Positions 1-5,694 of a stretch of DNA of 5,848 nt are shown piece by piece. A program made the translations under genes and the position numbers. How positions within the stretch are numbered: position 1 is the first letter of the stretch; every line of letters begins with the position of its first letter. Where the stretch lies: positions 1 through 5,848 of the forward strand of contig JAAYAV010000379.1 of assembly GCA_012719195.1 (NCBI GenBank), given 5' to 3'. The stretch is from Anaerolineae bacterium (lineage in GTDB: Bacteria; Chloroflexota; Anaerolineae; DRVO01). The notes beneath the pieces were generated by a model, which saw nothing but the letters and a program-made list of their open reading frames with translations, ran no database searches and was not told where the DNA came from.

Positions 1-126
1 CTTGAAGCACCTGACCTGAATGGGGGGACCGGTAGGGCCAGCTGCGGCATCGCTGACCGCCCATGCCCGCGCGACTCTCGAGCCTGGGAGCTGGGTTCTC
101 CTCGCCGTGGGCAGGCAAAGTCTCGA

Positions 127-132
127 GGAGGG
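127..132 (+). promoter_or_regulatory. Shine-Dalgarno site that sets the start of the solute-binding protein
   Basis: GGAGGG lies 5 bases before the ATG at 138. The in-frame ATG at 63 has no purine-rich site before it, and starting there would put 25 unrelated residues ahead of the twin-arginine signal. This site therefore supports the ATG at 138 as the real start. Confidence 0.75.
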
Positions 133-137
133 CAGTC

Positions 138-2111
138 ATGCTTGATCGAGTGAGCCGAAGAGGGTTCCTGCGAGTGACGGCAATGGCAACGGCCATGGGA
201 GCGGTTGCTGCCTGCGGTGGAGGCGCCGCCCCGACGCAAGCACCAGCCGAACCGGCGGCTACCACGGCGCCGGCAGCCACAACCGCGCCCGTTGAGACAG
301 CGGCCAAGTACTCAGAGTCGCCTGCACTGGCAGAGCTGGTCGCCGCCGGCACGCTCCCGCCGGTGGAGGAGCGGCTGCCGCTGGAACCGATGGTCGTCCA
401 GGTGGTGGATCGCCCCGGCGAGTACTGCGGAGACCTGCACCGCGTGCTGACGGGCCCGACCGACATGGGCGGCTACACGGCGATAATGCGCGAGAGCTTC
501 GCCGGATGGGACTTCCGCAGCGGCAACATTGAAGTGATCCCCAACATGGCCACGGGTTGGGACATCAGCGAAGACGCCAAGGTGTATACCTTCCACATGC
601 GCAAGGGCATGCGGTGGTCGGACGGCGAGCCGTTCACGGCGGACGACTTGGTCTTCTGGTACCAGGACATCGCCCTGAACAGCGAGCTGACTCCATCGTT
701 CCCGGACTGGCTGAACGTTGGCGGAGAGCCAGTGGTGGTGGAGAAGGTTGACGACTACACGGTAACGTTCACCTTCGCGGCTGCCTACGGCATCCTCTTG
801 GAATACATGGCTTTCCGCGGTGAGGCCCTGATAGCCCCCAAGCACTACCTCAGCCAGTTCCACCCTGCTTACGCTGACCCCGACGAACTGGCGGCCAAGA
901 TCGAGGACGCCGACTTCGAGCAATGGTACGAGCTGTTCGCCAACCGCAACTCCTATACCACCAACCCTGATCTGCCGGTGCTGTGGAGCTGGAAAGTGGA
1001 GGCGCCCTTCCCGGGGCAGCGGATGGTGTCGGTGCGGAACCCCTACTATTGGAAGGTAGACAGCAACGGCAAGCAGCTCCCTTACTTCGACCGGCTGGTC
1101 AATGACCTGGCCGAGAACAACGAAGTCATCATGATGAAGACCATCGCCGGTGAGGTCGACTACCAGTACCGGCATATGGGCTTCTCGAACTACTCCTTGA
1201 TGAAGGAGAACGAGGAAGGCGGCGACTACCAAGTCCTGGAATGGATCGGCGGGCCGTTCCCTTGCGTGTACGTGAATCAGAGCTACGGCGACCTACCCGT
1301 CCGCGAGTTGCTGCAGACCACCGAGTTCCGCCACGCGCTTTCTTACGGTATCAACCGCGAAGAGATGAACGACCTCTTCTGGTACGGCTTGGCTGTGCCG
1401 GGCAATCCGGTAGCCGGCTCGCGCGACCCGTACTGGGAGGAAGGCTTCGGCACGACGGCGACCGAGTTCAGCCCGGAGAAGGCCAACGAGTTGTTGGATA
1501 GCATAGGGCTGGACAAGAAGGACGGGGACGGTTTCCGGTTACGTTCCGATGGTGAGCGGCTCAGTCTGATACTGGAGTGCTACCCCAGCGAGATGGGCGT
1601 GCCCGCCATTGACATCTTCAGCCAGGTCGCCATGTACTGGCAGGAACTGGGCATCGATGCACAGGCCAAAGAGATCGAGCGGTCTCTCTGGTCGCAGCGG
1701 GCACTCGCCAATGAATGCATGATGCCTTCGTATGATATCGCCAAGGTCCTTTGGGTGATAGACCCGGTGTGGTTCGTGCCGTACGGCAGCTGCTACTGGG
1801 CACAAGCATACGCTCAGTGGGCGACCAGCGGTGGTACAGCCGGCGAGGAACCTCCGGAGGACATTAAGCAGATCATCGAGTGGTACGAGGCCATGCGCTC
1901 CGAGGCCGATGCCAACAAGCGGCTGGATCTCGGCCGGAACATCCTCCGGCGGCATCACGAAGAGGTGTACATCATCGGCACGTGCACCCTAGATCTGCAG
2001 CCGTTCATCAAGAAGAGCGATCTAGTGAACGTCATCGACAGTGCCGTGGCCGAGAACCGGACCAATCACGAGCAGATCAGCTGGCCGTGGCAGGTTTGGC
2101 GCCCGGCCTAG
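138..2111 (+). CDS. ABC transporter solute-binding lipoprotein, family 5 (peptide/oligosaccharide type)
   Basis: The protein has 657 residues from the ATG at 138. It is the extracytoplasmic ligand-binding subunit of an ABC importer. The N-terminus has a twin-arginine motif (SRRGFL, residues 6-11), a hydrophobic stretch and a lipobox AVAAC with the lipid-accepting Cys26, so it is probably exported folded by Tat and lipid-anchored. An Ala/Pro/Thr spacer follows to about residue 55. Residues 139-175 carry the SBP_bac_5 signature, with FHMRKGMRWSDGEPFTADD at its core; the NPYYW segment near 302 and the RHALSYGINREEM helix are also typical of the family. At 657 residues it is longer than classic OppA/DppA (about 510-540), like many Chloroflexota and Thermotogota members, some of which bind oligosaccharides. 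The ligand cannot be read from sequence. No permease or ATPase gene is in the window, and a terminator-like hairpin follows, so it may be the last gene of its operon or stand alone. The family call is firm; the substrate is unknown. Confidence 0.95.
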   Translation: MLDRVSRRGFLRVTAMATAMGAVAACGGGAAPTQAPAEPAATTAPAATTAPVETAAKYSESPALAELVAAGTLPPVEERLPLEPMVVQVVDRPGEYCGDLHRVLTGPTDMGGYTAIMRESFAGWDFRSGNIEVIPNMATGWDISEDAKVYTFHMRKGMRWSDGEPFTADDLVFWYQDIALNSELTPSFPDWLNVGGEPVVVEKVDDYTVTFTFAAAYGILLEYMAFRGEALIAPKHYLSQFHPAYADPDELAAKIEDADFEQWYELFANRNSYTTNPDLPVLWSWKVEAPFPGQRMVSVRNPYYWKVDSNGKQLPYFDRLVNDLAENNEVIMMKTIAGEVDYQYRHMGFSNYSLMKENEEGGDYQVLEWIGGPFPCVYVNQSYGDLPVRELLQTTEFRHALSYGINREEMNDLFWYGLAVPGNPVAGSRDPYWEEGFGTTATEFSPEKANELLDSIGLDKKDGDGFRLRSDGERLSLILECYPSEMGVPAIDIFSQVAMYWQELGIDAQAKEIERSLWSQRALANECMMPSYDIAKVLWVIDPVWFVPYGSCYWAQAYAQWATSGGTAGEEPPEDIKQIIEWYEAMRSEADANKRLDLGRNILRRHHEEVYIIGTCTLDLQPFIKKSDLVNVIDSAVAENRTNHEQISWPWQVWRPA

Positions 2112-2127
2112 TGCGCCGGTGGTGCGA

Positions 2128-2151
2128 GAGGGGCGGCAGTGTCCGCCCCTC
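2128..2151 (+). terminator. Hairpin terminator candidate after the solute-binding protein gene
   Basis: A perfect 9-bp stem (GAGGGGCGG paired with CCGCCCCTC) closes a 6-base loop (CAGTGT), starting 17 bases after the stop codon. The T-rich tail is weak (only GTTTC a few bases later), so it could be an intrinsic terminator of GC-rich type or an mRNA 3'-end stabiliser. It separates the transporter gene from the downstream hydrolase. Confidence 0.6.
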
Positions 2152-2230
2152 CTCCGTTTCCGATATCCGCGCTGGTCTCCTCAGTGGCTCAGGGCGCACT
2201 CACCACGCCGCCCGAAGTGAGGTGCAGGGA

Positions 2231-2923
2231 ATGTCACGCAAGACTAAGGGCGCTGGGAAGCAGACGAGCAAGTTGCTCGAGGCCGAGGCCAGGATACCGG
2301 TCCGGCTGAACTACCTGCTGCACTTGCCGGCCGACTATGGGAAGGATCCGGACAAGCGGTGGCCGCTCATCCTCTTCCTCCACGGCATGGGCGAGCGCGG
2401 CGACGACCTGGGGAAGGTCAAGATCCACGGCATCCCGAAGCGGGTGGAGAGGGATCCCTCGTTCCCGTTCGTGACCGTCTCGCCACAGTGCCCCCTCGAC
2501 TCGGTGTGGACGTCGCAGCTGCCGGCACTGGAGACGCTACTGGACTCCGTGCTGGATCAGTACGCCGTGGACCCGGCCCGCGTCTACCTGACCGGGCTGA
2601 GCATGGGCGGCTACGGTTCCTGGGCACTGGGGTCACAGTCTCCGCAACGGTTCGCCGCGGTGGTGCCCATCTGCGGCGGCGGTCGGCCGGAGGCAGGGTT
2701 CCCGGCCAAGGTAGCGGCGCTGAAGGAAGTGCCGGTCTGGGCCTTCCACGGCGCCAAGGACGACGTGGTTCCGTTGGCGGAGTCAGAGACGCTGGTGGAC
2801 CACCTGCGGTCGGTGGGTGGAGACGCGCGGCTGACGGTGTACCCGGACTGCGGGCACAACTCCTGGGCTCAGACCTACGACAACCCCTACCTTTACCGCT
2901 GGATGCTCAAGTACCACCGCTGA
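2231..2923 (+). CDS. Alpha/beta hydrolase (esterase / predicted peptidase type)
   Basis: The protein has 230 residues with no signal peptide, so it is probably cytoplasmic. The fold is clear: strand LILFLHG (residues 46-52) with the oxyanion region HGMGERGDD, the nucleophile elbow GLSMGG with Ser124 (122-127), the acid in HGAKDDVVP with Asp177 (173-181), and the catalytic His209 in CGHNSW. This is a complete Ser-Asp-His triad in the normal order. It resembles the dienelactone-hydrolase/phospholipase-carboxylesterase and COG4099 'predicted peptidase' groups, whose members are often carboxylesterases, including acetyl or feruloyl esterases. The ATG at 2231 has GAGGTG 6 bases before it; the reading frame stays open upstream to 1880, but that stretch overlaps the solute-binding gene. 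It follows the transporter gene by 119 bases, with a hairpin between. A role in trimming imported esters is possible but is inference. The next gene is convergent. Confidence 0.9.
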   Translation: MSRKTKGAGKQTSKLLEAEARIPVRLNYLLHLPADYGKDPDKRWPLILFLHGMGERGDDLGKVKIHGIPKRVERDPSFPFVTVSPQCPLDSVWTSQLPALETLLDSVLDQYAVDPARVYLTGLSMGGYGSWALGSQSPQRFAAVVPICGGGRPEAGFPAKVAALKEVPVWAFHGAKDDVVPLAESETLVDHLRSVGGDARLTVYPDCGHNSWAQTYDNPYLYRWMLKYHR

Positions 2924-2962
2924 CGGAAGCGGGGCTAAGGGCGCCGGCGGCCGCTAGAGCCG

Positions 2963-3340
2963 TCAGTAGGCGCCCAGCTCGTGCAGACGGTCGTCGTCTA
3001 TGCCGAAGTGGTGGGCGATCTCGTGTTGCACCACCCGGCGCACGAGTTGCCGCATCTCGTGGCGGTTGCGCGTCTGGCGCTCGATGGGGCCCTGATAGAT
3101 GGTGATGGTGTCGGGGGCAACTAGCCCATAGCTGTGGCCGCGGCTGGCGAGCGGCACACCATGGTAGAAGCCGAGCAGGTGGTAGGGCGAGCGCACTCCG
3201 GCGAGCCGCAGGGTGTGCCGGTCCGCCCAGTCCTCCACCAGCACGGCAACGTTCTCCAAGCGCTCCTGGAACTCAGGCTCTAGCGATTCCAGGGCTTCCT
3301 CAACTAGGGCGAAGAAGTCGTCTCTCTCCATGCCCGACAT
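2963..3340 (-). CDS. Minimal zincin metallopeptidase family protein (Zincin_1 / DUF1025-like)
   Basis: This is a 125-residue cytoplasmic protein, or 122 if it starts at the ATG at 3331. The C-terminal part contains the zinc-protease signature HEIAHHFGIDD: His106, Glu107 and His110 in HExxH, followed by Gly113 and Asp116, giving the extended HExxHxxGxxD form. The N-terminus (FFALVEEALESLEPEFQERLENVAVLVED) and the central 'GLVAPDTITIYQGPI' segment match the minimal-zincin family found widely in Actinobacteria and Chloroflexota. Its substrate is not known to me. Two starts are possible. The ATG at 3340 lies inside a TACAATG sequence, which may itself be a promoter -10 element; the ATG at 3331 is placed as for a leaderless transcript. 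Neither has a good Shine-Dalgarno site. It is downstream of the zinc-ribbon gene on the same strand and convergent with the hydrolase, 39 bases away. Confidence 0.88.
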   Translation of the reverse strand: MSGMERDDFFALVEEALESLEPEFQERLENVAVLVEDWADRHTLRLAGVRSPYHLLGFYHGVPLASRGHSYGLVAPDTITIYQGPIERQTRNRHEMRQLVRRVVQHEIAHHFGIDDDRLHELGAY

Positions 3341-3343
3341 TGT
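3338..3343 (-). promoter_or_regulatory. Possible -10 element (TACAAT) for a leaderless zincin transcript
   Basis: On the - strand TACAAT is followed by 7 bases and then the second in-frame ATG (3331-3329). That spacing would place transcription initiation at or one base from this start codon, as in leaderless genes. No convincing -35 box is seen. The same hexamer overlaps the first candidate ATG, so this may simply be sequence context. Confidence 0.3.
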
Positions 3344-3369
3344 AGCACGGACGAGCGACTCCCGGCTGC

Positions 3370-3591
3370 CTAGGCGATGCGGCGCTCGGCGCCCGGACGA
3401 GCGGGCTCACCCTCGGCGGGGCGGTCGCGGTAGGGCAGCCAGTCGGCGATGCCGGTGCGCACCAGGTCGGCCCAGCAGCGCCGGCAGAGGACATGGCCCT
3501 GGAAGTGGCGCGCCTCGAGCGGCGGTACGGCCCGGGCGCAGTGGGCGCAGGCAGCCGGCGTCCGAGGTGCGGACATGCTCTGGATAGCCAT
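3370..3591 (-). CDS. Small zinc-ribbon-like protein with two CxxC pairs
   Basis: The predicted protein has 73 residues and is probably cytoplasmic. It has two cysteine pairs, CAHC (Cys15 and Cys18) and CRRC (Cys36 and Cys39), 17 residues apart, with HFQGHVLCRRCWADL around the second, which fits a single zinc-binding ribbon or LIM-like knuckle. The tail after about residue 55 is charged and probably disordered. The ATG at 3591 has GGAG 8 bases before it; a GTG at 3600 in the same frame would add three residues. The codons have strongly G/C third positions, which supports real coding. The gene lies 29 to 38 bases upstream of the zincin gene on the same strand and has its own promoter candidate, so the two may form a unit. 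I do not recognise a named family. A role as a nucleic-acid- or protein-binding accessory is only a guess. Confidence 0.65.
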   Translation of the reverse strand: MAIQSMSAPRTPAACAHCARAVPPLEARHFQGHVLCRRCWADLVRTGIADWLPYRDRPAEGEPARPGAERRIA

Positions 3592-3645
3592 CGGGATCAC
3601 TCCACTCCGAGTTCGCGTGCCGGCGTCGTTGCCGGTTCTAGCTGC

Positions 3646-3673
3646 ATTGTACCCTCCGGGGCGGGCAATGCAA
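3646..3673 (-). promoter_or_regulatory. Sigma-70-type promoter for the zinc-ribbon / zincin genes
   Basis: Reading the - strand, TTGCAT (3673-3668) is followed after 16 bases by TACAAT (3651-3646). Both hexamers are close to TTGACA and TATAAT. Transcription would begin near 3639, giving a leader of about 45 bases before the zinc-ribbon gene. The site lies in the 102-base gap after the membrane-protein gene. No strong terminator for that gene is visible here, so read-through is possible. Confidence 0.55.
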
Positions 3674-3693
3674 CGGCTGACCGCCGGCTAGGT

Positions 3694-4254
3694 CTATGAG
3701 ACCGGCCAACGGAAGGCCAGGGGTTCCTCGCCGTCCGGATAGGCGTCGATCAGCACCCACCGCCTGATCGGATCGCCGCCGATAGGTCCCCAGTACGGTT
3801 CGCGGGTGGCCACGTCGAAGGTGTAGCGACGGGTAGGAGCGTCGGCGCAGTTGAGGGTCACCCGCAGTCGCGCCAGGCCGGCGTAGGTGGGTAATTCCAC
3901 CGGACACGGCTCGCAGCACGTCGACCACCACTCCACCTGTTCGATCTCGTAATCGGTGATCTCCTCGGCGAGCAGTCCATCGGTTACCGAAGAGCGGCGC
4001 TCCTCGAGAGCGGGCGAGGGGCGGCCACGCAGGTGCCACGCGTCCAGCGCCGCCTGCTTGTCGCGGCGGTTCACGGCGTCCAGATAGGCGGCGAGGTGGT
4101 GCTCCGGCGTCTCGCCGATTACCCGCTCCAGGACGACGTGCCAGCCCGGGGCGACTCGGTGAAGCAGGCCGGTGTGGTAGACCGCTGTGCCCAGAACTAC
4201 CGCCAGCAACGCTACTGCTGCTATCCCCAGTCCGGCAGCCAACCGTCTCGACAT
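3694..4254 (-). CDS. Membrane-anchored protein of unknown function with extracytoplasmic Cys cluster
   Basis: The protein has 186 residues. The N-terminus is MSRRL followed by one hydrophobic helix at about residues 5-27, with basic residues first, so the rest (about 28-186) should face outside. There is no lipobox, so it is a signal anchor or an uncleaved signal. Residues 51-77 (EHHLAAYLDAVNRRDKQAALDAW) look like the first helices of an NTF2-like/DUF4878-type domain, in which 'YLxAxNxxDxxxAxxxW' is common; this assignment is tentative. The middle has the WWSTCCEPCP motif (Cys113, Cys114, Cys117), with a further Cys136 on a predicted strand (RLRVTLNC), suggesting disulfides or a metal site. 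The C-terminus (RRWVLIDAYPD) is a typical closing strand. The start is well supported by GGAGG 7 bases before the ATG. It is transcribed away from the methyltransferase gene. The function is unknown. Confidence 0.8.
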   Translation of the reverse strand: MSRRLAAGLGIAAVALLAVVLGTAVYHTGLLHRVAPGWHVVLERVIGETPEHHLAAYLDAVNRRDKQAALDAWHLRGRPSPALEERRSSVTDGLLAEEITDYEIEQVEWWSTCCEPCPVELPTYAGLARLRVTLNCADAPTRRYTFDVATREPYWGPIGGDPIRRWVLIDAYPDGEEPLAFRWPVS

Positions 4255-4297
4255 CGCTGCTCCTCCCTCGCATGGTTCCGGCCGAGAGAGCGCCGAT

Positions 4298-4316
4298 GAG
4301 CATCCTATAGGTGCTC
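4298..4316. promoter_or_regulatory. Near-palindrome in the divergent intergenic region
   Basis: GAGCA, then TCCTATAGG, then TGCTC forms a 19-base dyad. The core CCTATAGG (4304-4311) is a perfect 8-base palindrome, and the outer arms are offset by one base. It lies 44 bases before the membrane-protein start, where a promoter is expected, and the - strand reads TAGGAT (4307-4302), a weak -10 match. It could be an operator or chance. Confidence 0.3.
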
Positions 4317-4346
4317 CGGTGCATTCGCCCCCCCGCTCATCGCGGC

Positions 4347-4352
4347 TATACT
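4347..4352 (+). promoter_or_regulatory. Candidate -10 box upstream of the methyltransferase gene
   Basis: TATACT is a five-of-six match to TATAAT, in an otherwise GC-rich stretch. The -35 region at 4324-4329 (TTCGCC) is poor. It predicts a leader of about 73 bases before the ATG at 4432. A 6-bp stem (CAACCG at 4369-4374 with CGGTTG at 4388-4393) falls inside that leader. Confidence 0.4.
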
Positions 4353-4431
4353 AGACCGAGACCGCCGCCAACCGCTACTCTCGGAGACGGTTGCGCCGCC
4401 AGCCTAGTTCCATGCACCCCGGGGAGCAGCG

Positions 4432-5193
4432 ATGCAGGCTTATGGGGAAGCGTTCGCGCACGTGTACAACCTGCGCTGGGGTGGGTTCGCGAGGCAAGTC
4501 GCGCCGCGGATTGAGGCGCTTTACTCGGCCACGGATCTCGGCAAGCAGGAGCGAAGCCTGCTCGACGTGTGCTGCGGGACGGGCCAACTGGCGGCGTGCT
4601 TCCTGGAGCGGGGGTTCCGCGTCACCGGCATCGACCTGTCCGAGGCCATGCTGGCTCACGCGCGTCGGAACAACGCTTCTCAGGTGAACTCGGGCCAGGC
4701 CTTCTTCAGGCGCGCTGACGCCGCTCACTTCAAGGTCGTGGGTCGCTTCGGTCTCGCCGTCTCCACTTTCGATGCCCTCAACCATCTGCCGGACGAACAG
4801 GCCCTGGCCGGGTGCTTTCGCTCGGTCCATGCGGCGGTCCTGCCGCGGGGCTTGTTCATCTTCGACCTAAACACCGAGTCGGGCCTTCGCCGGAACTGGA
4901 ACGGCCTCAGCGTAACTGACGACGAGGAGGCGATGATCGTAACGCGGGGGGCATACATCGAGGAGGAACGGCGCGGCGTGACGCGGCTTTCCGGTTTCGT
5001 GCGCATGGAGGACGGTGGCTATTCCCGCTTCGAGGAGACGGTGTACAACGTCGTCTTCCCGCTGGAGAAGGTGCGGTCGTTGCTGCATGAATGCGGCTGG
5101 AGCCGGGCCTACTTCGCCCGGCCGGCGGATCTGGCTGCGCCCATTACTGACCCAGAGGCGGAGCCGCGCGTGTTCGTGGTGGCGCAGAGGTAG
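4432..5193 (+). CDS. Class I SAM-dependent methyltransferase
   Basis: The protein has 253 residues and is soluble and cytoplasmic. It transfers a methyl group from S-adenosylmethionine. Motif I is LLDVCCGTGQLA (43-54), with Gly49 and Gly51 in the SAM-binding loop. The acidic residue that holds the ribose is Asp68 in GIDLSEAML, and Asp96 in ADAAHF is the adenine-contacting position. STFDALNHL (111-119) is motif IV, and LFIFDLNTESGL (141-152) follows. The C-terminal half (about 155-253) adds beta strands, as in YqeM-like small-molecule methyltransferases. The substrate cannot be told. The start is supported by GGGGAG 5 bases before the ATG. The stop is only 3 bases before the GTG of the nucleotidyltransferase gene, so the two are probably co-transcribed. 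It is divergent from the membrane-protein gene. Confidence 0.93.
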   Translation: MQAYGEAFAHVYNLRWGGFARQVAPRIEALYSATDLGKQERSLLDVCCGTGQLAACFLERGFRVTGIDLSEAMLAHARRNNASQVNSGQAFFRRADAAHFKVVGRFGLAVSTFDALNHLPDEQALAGCFRSVHAAVLPRGLFIFDLNTESGLRRNWNGLSVTDDEEAMIVTRGAYIEEERRGVTRLSGFVRMEDGGYSRFEETVYNVVFPLEKVRSLLHECGWSRAYFARPADLAAPITDPEAEPRVFVVAQR

Positions 5194-5196
5194 AGG

Positions 5197-5694
5197 GTGC
5201 TGCCCAAGTCACATCTCGCTGCCCTGAGAGTCATCTGCCGGCTGTTGGAGGGCGTGCCGGCGTGGGCGGTGACGGGGAGCACGGCTCTCGCGGCCCAGGG
5301 CGTGCCGGTACAGCCGCACGACATTGACCTGCAGACAGATACCGCGGGCGCCTACGCCATCCAGGAGGCGCTGACAGAGTTCATGGTCCGGCCGGTAGCC
5401 TACTCCTCCACCGGCCAGATCCGCTCCCACTTTGGGGCGGCGGTGGTGGCGAGGACACCGGTCGAGATCATGGGGGATGTGGAGGTGCGCCGGCCGGACG
5501 GCAGCTGGCGGCCTTCGCCGGACCTGACCAGTCGCCTCTGGGTGGAGGCGGCGGGGCTGCGCCTGCCCGTGCTGCCGCTGGAGCACGAGTACGAGGCGTA
5601 CCGGCTCCTGGGGCGCACGGACCGGGCCGAGCTGTTGGGACCTCACCTGGTGGGCGGTGCGTCGTCGTTGCGGCGTCCGTCCGGCGAGAGCTAG
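5197..5694 (+). CDS. Nucleotidyltransferase-fold protein (small, MNT-like)
   Basis: The protein has 165 residues and is cytoplasmic. It has the nucleotidyltransferase core: GSTAL (27-31) for nucleotide binding, HDIDL with Asp42 and Asp44 as the metal-binding pair, and Glu90 in TPVEIMGD as the likely third carboxylate. The catalytic set thus appears complete, so the protein is likely active rather than a relic. The C-terminal LPLEHEYEAYRLLGRTDRAELL helix is typical of stand-alone nucleotidyltransferases of the AbiEii/aminoglycoside-adenylyltransferase-like clan. The start is a GTG with AGAGG 6 bases before it, inside the end of the methyltransferase gene, which implies translational coupling. 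No HEPN partner is next to it, so a HEPN-MNT toxin-antitoxin pair is not supported. The target could be a small molecule, RNA or protein. The family is fairly sure, the substrate unknown. Confidence 0.85.
   Translation: MLPKSHLAALRVICRLLEGVPAWAVTGSTALAAQGVPVQPHDIDLQTDTAGAYAIQEALTEFMVRPVAYSSTGQIRSHFGAAVVARTPVEIMGDVEVRRPDGSWRPSPDLTSRLWVEAAGLRLPVLPLEHEYEAYRLLGRTDRAELLGPHLVGGASSLRRPSGES

Noticed and set aside
63..137. Upstream ATG start for the solute-binding protein
   Set aside because: It has no ribosome-binding site, and it would bury the twin-arginine signal 25 residues inside the protein.
312..1232. Open - strand frame of 306 codons opposite the solute-binding gene
   Set aside because: It lies fully inside a clearly identified gene, has no recognisable domain, and is the usual antisense shadow of a GC-rich coding region.
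1880..2230. N-terminal extension of the hydrolase frame into the solute-binding gene
   Set aside because: The extra 117 residues are Arg/Ser-rich out-of-frame translation. The ATG at 2231 has a good ribosome-binding site and the hydrolase fold begins soon after it.
2941..2954. GC-rich palindromic stretch between the convergent hydrolase and zincin genes as a bidirectional terminator
   Set aside because: The short self-complementary GCGGCCGC has no loop, and there is no T-run on either strand. It does not form a convincing terminator.
2359..3105. 248-codon + strand frame overlapping the hydrolase and zincin genes
   Set aside because: The translation is Gly/Arg-rich low-information sequence with no motif, typical of a shifted frame in GC-rich DNA.
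3638..4324. 228-codon - strand frame overlapping the membrane protein
   Set aside because: It is Arg/Gly/Pro-rich with no domain. The overlapping 186-residue frame has a strong ribosome-binding site, a membrane helix and a normal composition.
5197..5694. Nucleotidyltransferase as the antitoxin of a HEPN-MNT or AbiE-type system
   Set aside because: The next genes are a methyltransferase and a GNAT acetyltransferase. There is no HEPN or AbiEi-like partner in the window.
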